From Candidatus Cloacimonadota bacterium (GTDB taxonomy: Bacteria > Cloacimonadota > Cloacimonadia > Cloacimonadales > TCS61), in NCBI GenBank assembly GCA_018654125.1, contig JABIME010000061.1, positions 1 through 13,757 on the forward strand: 13,757 bases of DNA. The letters are read 5' to 3'. The notes under the pieces were generated by a model, which saw only the letters and a program-made list of their open reading frames with translations, did not search any database and was not told the DNA's origin. Within the stretch, counting starts at the first letter, position 1. Every line of letters begins with the position of its first letter. The position numbers were made by a program, and so were the translations under genes. Positions 1 to 7,964 of this stretch are shown piece after piece.

Positions 1-995
1 TAAGCAAAATTCTTAAGTTCATTATTTGCATTCTCTGCTTCTGCGTATAACCTTAATCTATCTTCTTCTGCCTTTTTTTGATCTGTGATATCAATAAGAT
101 TTATAAGAACTCTTTCATAAGTCTCTTCAAAGCCGGGTGATGCAGACCACTTTAAAAAAACGTTTATTTCTTTGCCATCAAATGTTTTGTTAACACATTC
201 TCCCTCATATTCAGTTTCTCCCGCTGCAATAGTTAGAAGTTGGTATTTAAATGTTTCTAGTGAATCTTCTGTGAAAACACTATCAAGTTGTTTCAATATA
301 TCTTCTTTGTTTTTAGCATGAAACATATTTACAGTTGATTTATTAATATTTATTATTTTAACTTTGCCTGTGCATTTAGTTATTTCATCAGGGTTCTCAT
401 TAAAATATTTTCTAAAATCATCAATTCCCTTTTCTTTAAGTACATTAATGTATTTATGCACCTCAGAAAAATCCTCTTCCCAAATTGAAATAGGTGAATT
501 TTCGAACAATTCACGGAATCTTAATTCTTCTTCTATTAACTTCTTTTCTTTAGTTATTAGCTCTTTTTCTATTCTCTTTCTATTATCTATCTCATTTATA
601 TAATCTTGCTTTTGCTTATTAAGATCTAAAAATACTTTAACTTTCCCACGTAAAATTTCTGGAATGATAGGTTTAGAAATAAAATCTACAGCACCACTTT
701 CGATTCCCTTAATAATATGAAAATCTTCTGAGTAGATTGCTGAGACAAAAATTACTGGCAGATTTTTAGTTTTCTTAACTTGTCTCATAAGCTCAACAGT
801 TTCAAAACCGTCCATCTCTGGCATTTGAACATCAAGCAGAGCCAATGCAAAATCAGTACTTAGTGTTTTTTCAAGTGCTTCTTGGCCAGAAAGTGCTCTA
901 ACAAAATCCACATTCATATCTTCAAGCAGAACCTCTAAAGAAATTAAATTCTGAACTTTATCATCTACAATTAATATTTTTGGTTTAACTTCCAT
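1..995 (-). CDS. Receiver-PAS signalling protein, partial (C-terminus beyond window)
   Basis: The reading frame starts at an ATG at 995 and runs off the left edge with no stop, giving 331 visible residues. Residues 1-125 are a response-regulator receiver. They show the acidic pair in ILIVDDK, the phospho-acceptor Asp55 in LLDVQMPEMDG, a Ser in FVSAIYS and the conserved Lys in DFISKP. A charged, probably coiled-coil linker (about 126-158) leads to a PAS domain starting at RFRELFENSPISIWEED (about 159) and ending at the typical NLIDITDQKKAEE (about 299-311). A further helical linker follows, so another PAS or a kinase/output domain probably lies outside the window. A strong AGAGGGG ribosome binding site sits just before the ATG. 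The gene is 17 bp downstream of the receiver-kinase gene and probably cotranscribed with it. The two receivers are so alike that a tandem duplication is likely. The output is unknown. Confidence 0.85.
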   Translation of the reverse strand, partial: MEVKPKILIVDDKVQNLISLEVLLEDMNVDFVRALSGQEALEKTLSTDFALALLDVQMPEMDGFETVELMRQVKKTKNLPVIFVSAIYSEDFHIIKGIESGAVDFISKPIIPEILRGKVKVFLDLNKQKQDYINEIDNRKRIEKELITKEKKLIEEELRFRELFENSPISIWEEDFSEVHKYINVLKEKGIDDFRKYFNENPDEITKCTGKVKIININKSTVNMFHAKNKEDILKQLDSVFTEDSLETFKYQLLTIAAGETEYEGECVNKTFDGKEINVFLKWSASPGFEETYERVLINLIDITDQKKAEEDRLRLYAEAENANNELKNFA

Positions 996-1012
996 ATCCC
1001 CTCTCATTTATG

Positions 1013-2071
1013 TTAACCAACATTTAAGAATTCTAAAACAAAAATAGCTCCAGTTGGATGATTATTTTCTACAGAAACCTTACCACCATATCTTTCCATT
1101 GCAGATCTTACAATATGTAATCCAATACCAGTGTGACCAGTTTCCCCAGACTTAAAATCTTTATCAAATATTCTATCTTGAATCTCTTCGGCTATTCCTT
1201 TCCCTTCATCAATAATTTTTACAATACACTTCTTTTCTTTTTTCTTAATTTCTATTGTTACCGATTTTGTTTGGCCGTGGATAATTGCATTCCGAATAAT
1301 ATTATCAAAAACAGATTCAATTGCTTCATCTGCCATGATATGCGAAGAACCCCTAATGGAAAAATCTACATTTTTGTATTTATGAATGATATCTTTTAAA
1401 TGTAAATTCAAGTTTATTGGTAATAGATCTCTTCTTTTTTCTATAAAACTTTCTAATTGCTTCATACGCTCAATTAGATTCAAGCTTCGTTCTACATATT
1501 CAATAGATTCTGCTAAGATCTCTTCATCATTGTTTTCTTTAAACAACCTATAGCCGCTTCTAATAACAACTAAATTATTTAAAAGGTCATGACGCAAAAT
1601 TTTATTAATTAGCTCAAGATGCTTCTTATTGTCTTCTAGTTGTACTTCAATCTGCTTTCTAAGCTCAATTTCACTTTCCAGTTCTTTATTTTGAAAATAA
1701 AGATCTAAGAATATTTGAACTTTACCCAAAAGGATTTCAGGTTTAATTGGTTTAGAAATAAAATCTACTGCCCCACTCTCTATTCCCTTGATCTGATAAA
1801 ATTCTGATGAATAAACAGCAGAGACAATAATAATTGGAATATATTTAGTTTTTTCTACTTGTCTTAAAAGTTTAATTGTTTCAAATCCATCCATTTCCGG
1901 CATTTGAAGATCCATAAGGATTAATGCGAAGTCGTTATCTAGAGTGGTTCTCAAAGCTTCCTGCCCAGATTGTGCTCGAATAAAATCTACATTTATTTCA
2001 TTCAATAAAGTTTCTAATGAGATGATGTTAGCAAGTTTATCATCAACAATTAATATTTTAGGTTTTTCCAT
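1013..2071 (-). CDS. Hybrid response regulator/histidine kinase (receiver-HisKA-HATPase)
   Basis: This 352-residue soluble protein has its domains in the order receiver then kinase, the reverse of the usual hybrid kinase. The receiver is about residues 1-125: acidic pair in ILIVDDK, Asp54 in ILMDLQMPEMDG, Lys in DFISKPIKPE. A charged helix (about 126-155) leads to the dimerisation helix with LRHDLLNNLVVI, in which His161 is the expected phosphorylated residue. The ATPase domain shows an N-box (DNIIRNAIIHG, Asn261), a G1 box (DEGKGI, about 288-293) and a G2 box (GHTGIGLHIV, about 312-321). There are no membrane segments or periplasmic sensor, so it probably takes its signal as phosphate or from a partner protein. 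A clean AAGGAG ribosome binding site lies 5 nt before the ATG. A sigma-54-like promoter is directly upstream. The partner and signal cannot be read from the sequence. Confidence 0.9.
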   Translation of the reverse strand: MEKPKILIVDDKLANIISLETLLNEINVDFIRAQSGQEALRTTLDNDFALILMDLQMPEMDGFETIKLLRQVEKTKYIPIIIVSAVYSSEFYQIKGIESGAVDFISKPIKPEILLGKVQIFLDLYFQNKELESEIELRKQIEVQLEDNKKHLELINKILRHDLLNNLVVIRSGYRLFKENNDEEILAESIEYVERSLNLIERMKQLESFIEKRRDLLPINLNLHLKDIIHKYKNVDFSIRGSSHIMADEAIESVFDNIIRNAIIHGQTKSVTIEIKKKEKKCIVKIIDEGKGIAEEIQDRIFDKDFKSGETGHTGIGLHIVRSAMERYGGKVSVENNHPTGAIFVLEFLNVG

Positions 2072-2097
2072 AATTTCTCCTTAATTGTTATGTTATA

Positions 2098-2116
2098 ATG
2101 CAAAATCAATGCCAAA
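2098..2116 (-). promoter_or_regulatory. Candidate sigma-54 (-24/-12) promoter of the signalling pair
   Basis: Read on the minus strand, the sequence is TTTGGCATTGATTTTGCAT. It holds TGGCA and TTGCA with exactly the spacing of the sigma-54 consensus (TGGCACG-N4-TTGCW): GG at 2113-2112 and GC at 2101-2100. The predicted start is near 2088, leaving a leader of about 17 nt that holds the AAGGAG ribosome binding site of the receiver-kinase gene. No good sigma-70 -35/-10 pair was seen for this gene. A TATAAC at 2098-2093 is present, but without a -35 at a usable distance. This is a motif match only. Confidence 0.5.
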
Positions 2117-2220
2117 TAGTATTTTCACAATAATGGTTACGTAAAAGAAAGTAAAATAAAGAGTTGGAACATTATCGGGGTTTTTAGCTATATTACTTTT
2201 AATAAGATATGTGGCATTAC

Positions 2221-2250
2221 TGAGACATATTGAGACGAAATGGGACATTG
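2221..2250. repeat. Three helically phased 10-bp direct repeats (TGRGAC core)
   Basis: Three consecutive decamers, TGAGACATAT, TGAGACGAAA and TGGGACATTG, share the core TG(A/G)GAC at exactly 10-bp steps, so the cores face the same side of the helix. They lie about 130-160 bp upstream of the predicted sigma-54 transcription start, a normal distance for enhancer-binding activator sites. They also overlap the -35 region proposed for yicC on the other side. Their role as protein-binding sites is inferred from spacing and repetition only. Confidence 0.45.
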
Positions 2251-2269
2251 TTATTAAATAATATATAAT
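2242..2269 (+). promoter_or_regulatory. Candidate sigma-70-type promoter for the yicC operon
   Basis: A perfect TATAAT at 2264-2269 is preceded, 16 bp away, by GGGACA (2242-2247; four of six matches to TTGACA). Transcription would begin near 2276, giving an untranslated leader of about 78 nt. A perfect TTGACA also occurs at 2295-2300, but the nearest -10-like hexamer at a usable distance is poor (TAAATT at 2317-2322), so it is the second choice. The DNA here is extremely AT-rich, which makes chance -10 matches common. Confidence 0.35.
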
Positions 2270-2353
2270 ATTAAATTATTATAATTAAAGATAATTGACA
2301 CAATATAACTCATTTTTAAATTGAATATAATTAAATTATTATTTGGAGAATAT

Positions 2354-3229
2354 ATGAAAAGCATGACCGGATATGGTAGGGCAAAATATTTGGATGAGAA
2401 TATTGATGTGGAAATTGAAATTAGATCTGTAAATAGTCGTTTTTTAGATCTCCGGATAAAGCAACCATATCACCTTTCATTTATGGAAGCTGAAATCTCA
2501 AAACAAATAAATAAAACTATTATACGTGGGAAAGTGGATGTAAACATAAATATAAATCTGCTAAAAGTTCCTGATATAGAGCTCAATGAAGAAATGGTAA
2601 AAGCCTATTGGGAATTATATAATAGGGCTAAAGAGCTTGTGAATACAGATGCAAATCCCCCATTTGCAAAATTGCTTTCAGAGAAGGATATTATAACAAA
2701 AGGAAAAGCTGATATTGATGAAGAAAGTATTAGTAAGATAATTCTAACTATTCTTGATAAAGCGATAGTTGAACACCAAAAAATGGCGTTAACAGAAGGT
2801 GAATCAATGAAAGAATATTGCTTAACATCTTTATCAACAATGAGTTCAGCTCTTATTAAGATCGAAGAGGAATTCCCCTGTTATAAGCAGGAAATATATT
2901 CCAAACTAAAGAACAATATAGAAGAATTATTAGGTGAATATATAAAAGAAGATGACCATAAAAAACTTCTGTTTGAGAGTGCTATCTATGTAGAAAAAGC
3001 TGATATTACAGAAGAGATTGTAAGGTTAAATAATCATATAGAAAAGTTTTCTGGCTTAATGAAAGAAGAGACAGGACTCGGCAAGAAATTGAATTTTGTA
3101 TTGCAAGAGATGCATAGAGAGATAAATACAATAGGCTCAAAGTTCAATACAGTAAAGGTTTTTGATGATATTATTCTTATTAAAGAAGAAATTGAGAAAT
3201 GTAGGGAGATTATACAAAATGTCAGATAA
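2354..3229 (+). CDS. yicC: YicC/YloC family endoribonuclease
   Basis: This is a YicC-family protein of 291 residues, the usual family length. Members (E. coli YicC, B. subtilis YloC) act in RNA turnover and have been described as endoribonucleases or RNase adaptors. The ATG at 2354 is chosen because it gives the family's typical start (MKSMTGYGRA, compare MIRSMTAFAR) and has TTGGAGA about 5 nt upstream. A TTG at 2321 would add 11 residues of AT-rich leader with no family counterpart. The N-terminal domain has EIRSVNSRFLDLRIKQP (about 22-38). The C-terminal DUF1732 domain has ADITEEIVRLNNHIEKF and the signature QEMHREINTIGSKF. It is first in a tight run of genes that also includes RNase R, which fits an RNA-decay role. 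Its stop overlaps the next start by 11 bp. Confidence 0.93.
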   Translation: MKSMTGYGRAKYLDENIDVEIEIRSVNSRFLDLRIKQPYHLSFMEAEISKQINKTIIRGKVDVNININLLKVPDIELNEEMVKAYWELYNRAKELVNTDANPPFAKLLSEKDIITKGKADIDEESISKIILTILDKAIVEHQKMALTEGESMKEYCLTSLSTMSSALIKIEEEFPCYKQEIYSKLKNNIEELLGEYIKEDDHKKLLFESAIYVEKADITEEIVRLNNHIEKFSGLMKEETGLGKKLNFVLQEMHREINTIGSKFNTVKVFDDIILIKEEIEKCREIIQNVR

Positions 3230-3659
3230 TGAACCAAAATTAAAATGGGTTTCATATCCCTTTAAAGACTATCCAGTAAGTTCTATTTTATTGGTTGCAT
3301 TCTTAATAGTTATAAGTTTAATACTGTGGAAGATAACTGTAATTAACTGGCAAATGCCGTTATTCTTCTACTTAGGAATGGGATTATTTCTTCTAAGCCT
3401 CATAACATATTTTATTCCCACAACTTATGAGCTTTATGAGGGGAATATATTGGTTCATTATTGGTTGATAAAAGCTGAGCGTCCTTATTCGCATTTTGGA
3501 TGTTATTATACAGATAAAAAAGGAATAATGTTAAGTACATTCAAAATGCCTCGTAAACTTGACCCATTTCGTGGGCTTTCATTGCGGTTTTCTAAAACAA
3601 GAATCGAGAAAGAAGAACTCATGAAAATTCTTGATGAAAAGATCGGTAATAGAGTGTAA
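3219..3659 (+). CDS. Small membrane protein with PH-like C-terminal domain
   Basis: This 146-residue protein of unknown function starts at an ATG at 3219 inside the end of yicC, with AGGGAG about 10 nt upstream. An ATG at 3162 would start it 19 codons earlier, deep inside yicC and without a ribosome binding site. Two hydrophobic helices are clear (about residues 21-40 and 46-65) with a short turn between them. A soluble part of about 80 residues (TTYELYEGNILVHYWLIKAE onward) follows, with alternating strands and a final helix (EKEELMKILDEKI). This is the layout of bacterial PH-like (bPH/DUF304-type) membrane proteins, which is a fold impression and not a motif match. It ends 4 nt before the RNase R gene, so translation is probably coupled. 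It may anchor or regulate something at the membrane, but no function can be assigned. Confidence 0.75.
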   Translation: MSDNEPKLKWVSYPFKDYPVSSILLVAFLIVISLILWKITVINWQMPLFFYLGMGLFLLSLITYFIPTTYELYEGNILVHYWLIKAERPYSHFGCYYTDKKGIMLSTFKMPRKLDPFRGLSLRFSKTRIEKEELMKILDEKIGNRV

Positions 3660-3663
3660 CTAA

Positions 3664-5742
3664 ATGTATGATAAAAATTTAGCATATAAAATAAAGAAAA
3701 TACTTGAAGATAGACCACATAATCAATTTAAGATAAAAGAAATATCGCAAGCTATCGGAATAAGAAAACATAAATATAAAGATCTTATAGATACACTTTT
3801 TAAATTATCAAGAGATAAAGAGATAAGCCAGAAAAACCGCAAATATCAGGCTATTAAGGTTAAAACTTCTAAATATATAACTGGAATATTTGATGCAACA
3901 ACTCTAGCAAAAAATAAATCTTATGCTTTTATTAAAGCAGAACCAGAAGATATTTTTGTTTCATCGGAAGATACTTTGAATGCATATCACAATGATTCAG
4001 TTGAAGTGAATGTTGAATATCAGCGGAATGGTAAGAAATATGGTATAATTACAAAGGTTGTAAAGCGAGCTAATGAAAATTTAGTTGGTACTTTGCAGGA
4101 ATATAATGGCAAACATTACATAATTCCAGATAATTCACGAATTCATACAAATTTTGCTGTGAATGATATTGCTTCTGCTATAAGTGGTGAAAAAGTAGTT
4201 TTGGGTGTAACTAATTGGGGAAGTAGAGATTATTATAAACTTCCTGCCGGTAATATTTTAGAAGTACTTGGAAAGGCAGGAAATCCTGATGTAGAAATTC
4301 TAAGTGTTATCAGGCAATATAATCTTCCATTGGAATTTCCGCAAAACGTATTGAGCGAGCTCGATGCTATTTCAGATGAAATTCAGGATAATGTAATTTC
4401 CAAAAGAAAGGATCTACGTGATTTACTTACTTTTACAATTGACCCGGCTTCTGCAAAGGATTTTGATGATGCAATTTCGCTGGTTAAAGATGAAAAAGGT
4501 TTAACTCTTTATGTTCATATTGCTGATGTAGCGCAATATATTGGAATAAAAAGCAAATTATTTGAGGAAGCTGCTAAACGTGGGAATAGTTACTATTTCC
4601 CAAAGCGAGTAATTCCAATGTTACCGGAGAAAATTTCCAATAAAATTTGTAGTTTACGTCCTTTTGAAGATAAACTAACTTTAACTGTGCAAACCAGATA
4701 TAACAATAATTTTAAAATCATTTCACAAAGAGTTTATGAAAGTATTATCTGTTCAAATGCTAGATTCAATTATGAAGAAATCGATGAATTTTTTGAAGAG
4801 AAGAAAGAATTTGAAGCTGAAATTGCTGAAGCTCTTAAAATTATGCGAAAATTATCAGCAAATCTAACTCAAAATAGGGTTAAGTGTGGATATCTGAGAC
4901 TTAACATTCCTGAAACGATCTTTATTTTTGATGATGAAGGGCATGTTGTTGATCTTGATCGCAGTAAAGAAACAGCATCACACAAAATAATCGAGAATTT
5001 TATGTTAGTTGCAAATGAGTTTATTGCAAAAGAACTTTCTGATGGAAAAACAATTTATAGAATTCATGAAAAGCCAGATGAAAAAAGACTATTAAACCTT
5101 AAAGAAGAAATATCCAGCTACAATATAAAAATGGAAATGAATAAAAACCTGAATACTGTACTTCAAGATCTGCTTGATAAGCTTCCTGATGAGAACTATC
5201 ATCGGGTTTTTGACCGCAAGGTCTTACGAAGTATGAAGAAGGCAAAATATACTGTAGAAAATTTAGGACATTTTGGGCTTGCAATGCGCAATTATACACA
5301 CTTTACATCACCAATTAGAAGAATATCAGATCTCATTATTCATCACCAGATAAAGAATAAATTAAATTCTAAGCAAACACCTTTTTCTGCTTCTCATTTA
5401 TTCAAACTTGCAAAAATAGCAACCGAGAGAGAGATGATAGCTGATGAATCTGAGCGTGAAGTTGATCTTAAAAATAAAACGATCTTCATAAAGAAGAAAG
5501 TTGGTGAGGAATTTGAAGCAATAATAATTGCTGTTCGTAATAATGCCTTAATTGTTGAATTAAATAAATATCCCATAACGGGTATTGTTAGCATATCTTC
5601 GCTAGAAGATGATCGTTATGAATTTTTCCCGCAACATAGCCGTTTTATTGGAAAAAGAAAAGGCAAAATATATAAACTTACAGATCCTTTAAATGTTCTT
5701 TTAGATAAAGTCGATGATGAAATCCACTTTAAGGTTCTGTAG
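3664..5742 (+). CDS. rnr: Ribonuclease R (RNB-family 3'-5' exoribonuclease)
   Basis: RNase R degrades RNA processively from the 3' end, including structured RNA, in mRNA and rRNA decay. The protein has 692 residues, within the family range. An N-terminal winged-helix segment (about 1-65) is followed by cold-shock/OB domains (about 68-215). The RNB catalytic domain carries TFTIDPASAKDFDDAISL, giving the four metal-binding acids Asp260, Asp266, Asp268 and Asp269, and later HFGLA and YTHFTSPIRRISDLI (about 544-558, with the conserved Arg pair). A C-terminal S1 domain spans about 608-690. There is no long Lys-rich tail like that of E. coli RNase R. The ATG at 3664 lies 4 nt after the previous stop and has only a weak upstream purine stretch, which suggests coupled translation. 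The gene ends in TAG followed directly by TAA. Confidence 0.95.
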   Translation: MYDKNLAYKIKKILEDRPHNQFKIKEISQAIGIRKHKYKDLIDTLFKLSRDKEISQKNRKYQAIKVKTSKYITGIFDATTLAKNKSYAFIKAEPEDIFVSSEDTLNAYHNDSVEVNVEYQRNGKKYGIITKVVKRANENLVGTLQEYNGKHYIIPDNSRIHTNFAVNDIASAISGEKVVLGVTNWGSRDYYKLPAGNILEVLGKAGNPDVEILSVIRQYNLPLEFPQNVLSELDAISDEIQDNVISKRKDLRDLLTFTIDPASAKDFDDAISLVKDEKGLTLYVHIADVAQYIGIKSKLFEEAAKRGNSYYFPKRVIPMLPEKISNKICSLRPFEDKLTLTVQTRYNNNFKIISQRVYESIICSNARFNYEEIDEFFEEKKEFEAEIAEALKIMRKLSANLTQNRVKCGYLRLNIPETIFIFDDEGHVVDLDRSKETASHKIIENFMLVANEFIAKELSDGKTIYRIHEKPDEKRLLNLKEEISSYNIKMEMNKNLNTVLQDLLDKLPDENYHRVFDRKVLRSMKKAKYTVENLGHFGLAMRNYTHFTSPIRRISDLIIHHQIKNKLNSKQTPFSASHLFKLAKIATEREMIADESEREVDLKNKTIFIKKKVGEEFEAIIIAVRNNALIVELNKYPITGIVSISSLEDDRYEFFPQHSRFIGKRKGKIYKLTDPLNVLLDKVDDEIHFKVL

Positions 5743-5773
5743 TAAATCCGAAGAAATTAAAAAAGGAATGTAA

Positions 5774-6985
5774 ATGTTCATTTATCGTATATTAACATCA
5801 ATTCTTATTGGTTTAAGTTACCCAATAATTAAACTTCGTATGAAAAGCAAACGTGATAAACAAAGAATAGGTATTATTAAAAATGGATTTGATAATTGTG
5901 TGTGGATCCATGCAGCATCTGTTGGTGAGGTAAATGCTGTAAAACCTATTATAAACCAATTACTTCAAAAATATTCACATAAAGATTTTATAATGACTAC
6001 AATGACTTCAACTGGACTAGATGCAGCTAAGAAGATAAGTCCAAAATTAGTCGTAAGCATATTCCCCATTGATGTTACATTTATCCAAAAAAAATTTATA
6101 AATAAGATAAATCCTGAATTAATAATATTAGTTGAAACAGAATTATGGCCCAATATGTTGCATGTTGCAAAGAAGAAAAACATTCCTGTAGTAATGGTGA
6201 ACGCCCGTCTTTCAGATTCATCCTTCCCTAAATATAGAAATCTTAGAATTTTTTGGAAATCAATTTGGAAGGCAATCGTAGCTGTTAATGCACAATCGGA
6301 AAAAGATGAAAGAAGATTTACAGGACTAAAATTCAATAATGTGATAAATGCACATAACCTTAAATTCTGTCTCGATCTTCCAGAATTCAATAAAGCTACT
6401 TTGAGAAAAGAATTAGGCTATTCTAAGGATGACTTCATAGTAGTTTGGGGAAGTAGCCGTCCCGGAGAGGAAAAGCTCTTTAAAGATGTTTTTATGAGTC
6501 TTAAAGAGAAGATTAACCACTTGAAGGTTGTTATAGTCCCACGTCATTTACACAGAATTCCCCAAGTTTGTGAAATTTTTAAAGAATATGATTACCATTT
6601 TTATTCAAAACTAGAGGAACCCGGAGAAATACTTTTTGTAGATGAAATGGGAATCCTTAACATGATCTATGCTCTTTCTGATATTGCCATTATTGGTGGT
6701 AGCTTCTTTAATTTTGGCGGACATAATCCTCTTGAACCCGCTTTTTATGGCACTCCCACGATTATCGGTAAATATCATCATTCCTGTCGAGATTCAGTAG
6801 ACAGGCTTTTAGAAAATAATGGTTTAATCGTATCTGACAAGAAAAAATTAAGTGATGATATAATGAATCTTTATAACAACAAAGAACTTCGAGAACAGCT
6901 TGGTGCAAATGCTAAACAAACATTAACTCTAAATTCAGATAGTTTAAAAGCGAATTTGAAAATACTAGATAAATTCTTAAAATAG
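5774..6985 (+). CDS. waaA: 3-deoxy-D-manno-octulosonic acid (Kdo) transferase
   Basis: The enzyme transfers Kdo from CMP-Kdo to the lipid A precursor at the inner face of the cytoplasmic membrane, so the organism makes an LPS-type outer membrane. The protein has 403 residues (family about 400-430). It begins with one hydrophobic anchor (about residues 3-20). The N-terminal GT-B domain shows WIHAASVGEV, with the catalytic Glu at position 52, then TMTSTG, LVETELWPN and VNARLSDSSF. The C-terminal domain shows GSSRPGEE, VPRHLHR and GGSFFNFGGHNPLEPAFYGTP, the CMP-Kdo binding signature. AAAAGGA lies about 7 nt before the ATG. It sits 31 bp after RNase R and 4 bp before the radical SAM gene. Whether it adds one Kdo or more cannot be told from sequence. 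The stop is TAG. Confidence 0.95.
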   Translation: MFIYRILTSILIGLSYPIIKLRMKSKRDKQRIGIIKNGFDNCVWIHAASVGEVNAVKPIINQLLQKYSHKDFIMTTMTSTGLDAAKKISPKLVVSIFPIDVTFIQKKFINKINPELIILVETELWPNMLHVAKKKNIPVVMVNARLSDSSFPKYRNLRIFWKSIWKAIVAVNAQSEKDERRFTGLKFNNVINAHNLKFCLDLPEFNKATLRKELGYSKDDFIVVWGSSRPGEEKLFKDVFMSLKEKINHLKVVIVPRHLHRIPQVCEIFKEYDYHFYSKLEEPGEILFVDEMGILNMIYALSDIAIIGGSFFNFGGHNPLEPAFYGTPTIIGKYHHSCRDSVDRLLENNGLIVSDKKKLSDDIMNLYNNKELREQLGANAKQTLTLNSDSLKANLKILDKFLK

Positions 6986-6989
6986 TTTT

Positions 6990-7964
6990 ATGACTGAAGC
7001 ACAGTTTTATTCAAAATTGGAATATAATAAAGTCAAATGTGAGCTATGTCCGCACAATTGTATCATACAATCCGGGAATATTGGGATCTGCAGAGCTCGC
7101 AAAAATATTGATGGTGTACTTTATACAAATAATTATGGAGAAACCATAACTGTAAGCATAGATCCGATGGAGAAAAAACCTCTTTATCACTTTCACACTG
7201 GAAAGAATATCATTTCGGTCGGTTCAAACTCCTGTAACCTCTCTTGCAAATTCTGCCAGAATTATCACTCAAGTCAGCTTGAAGTTCCAACAATGGAGAT
7301 AACACCAACAAATTTACTTAAACAATGCAAAATCCATGAATGTAATTTTGTTGCATTCACTTATACTGAGCCTACAACATGGTTTGAATTTATTCTTGAA
7401 TCATCTAAATTGTTATATAAAAATGGTATTAAAACGGTGATGGTAACAAATGGATTCATAAATCAGGAACCGCTAAAGGAGCTTCTTCCCTATATCGATG
7501 CAATGAATATTGACCTTAAAGCTTACGATGATAAATTTTACAAAAATATCTGTAATGGGTCATTACAACCAGTTCTAAACACAATAAAAACGGCTCATAA
7601 AAAATGTCATATAGAAATTACAAATTTAATAATTACTGATGAAAATGATTCTGATAAGCAAATAAAAGATCTTGTAGATTTTGTTGCAGAAGTTGATAAC
7701 AATATCCCACTTCATTTCTCGCGTTACTACCCAACTTATAAAATGGAGAGCCCTCCAACACCATTATCAATGCTGCAAAATGCAAAAGAGATAGCAGACC
7801 AAAAACTAAAGTATGTATATCTTGGAAATATTGCAACTGATAGAAACACATATTGTCCAAATTGTGGCAATCTGCTTATTTTAAGAAATCATCAAATGCA
7901 GAATAATATTATTGATGCAAAGTGCTCATCCTGTAATCAAACAATTTACGGTGAATTTTTATGA
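6990..7964 (+). CDS. amrS: AmmeMemoRadiSam system radical SAM enzyme
   Basis: This 324-residue radical SAM protein belongs to the family named for its usual association with AMMECR1- and Memo-domain proteins, and it resembles pyruvate formate-lyase activating enzymes. An N-terminal cysteine cluster (Cys17, Cys20, Cys24 and Cys34 in CELCPHNC...GICRAR) precedes the radical SAM triad CNLSCKFC (Cys82, Cys86, Cys89), which would hold the 4Fe-4S cluster that cleaves SAM. Further family signs are SVGSNSCN, FTYTEPTTWFEF and MNIDLKAY. A C-terminal zinc ribbon follows (CPNCGN ... CSSC, about 290-316). No AMMECR1 or Memo gene is next to it, so partners would be elsewhere in the genome. There is almost no ribosome binding site before the ATG, 4 nt after waaA, which suggests translational coupling. 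Its stop overlaps the next start as ATGA. The substrate is unknown. Confidence 0.9.
   Translation: MTEAQFYSKLEYNKVKCELCPHNCIIQSGNIGICRARKNIDGVLYTNNYGETITVSIDPMEKKPLYHFHTGKNIISVGSNSCNLSCKFCQNYHSSQLEVPTMEITPTNLLKQCKIHECNFVAFTYTEPTTWFEFILESSKLLYKNGIKTVMVTNGFINQEPLKELLPYIDAMNIDLKAYDDKFYKNICNGSLQPVLNTIKTAHKKCHIEITNLIITDENDSDKQIKDLVDFVAEVDNNIPLHFSRYYPTYKMESPPTPLSMLQNAKEIADQKLKYVYLGNIATDRNTYCPNCGNLLILRNHQMQNNIIDAKCSSCNQTIYGEFL

Noticed and set aside
2354..2388. Start of yicC at TTG 2321
   Set aside because: The extra 11 residues are translated AT-rich leader. The ATG at 2354 has the ribosome binding site and gives the canonical family N-terminus.
5965..6390. 141-codon open frame on the minus strand
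   Set aside because: It is antisense to the well-supported Kdo transferase gene, with no start signal or recognisable motif.
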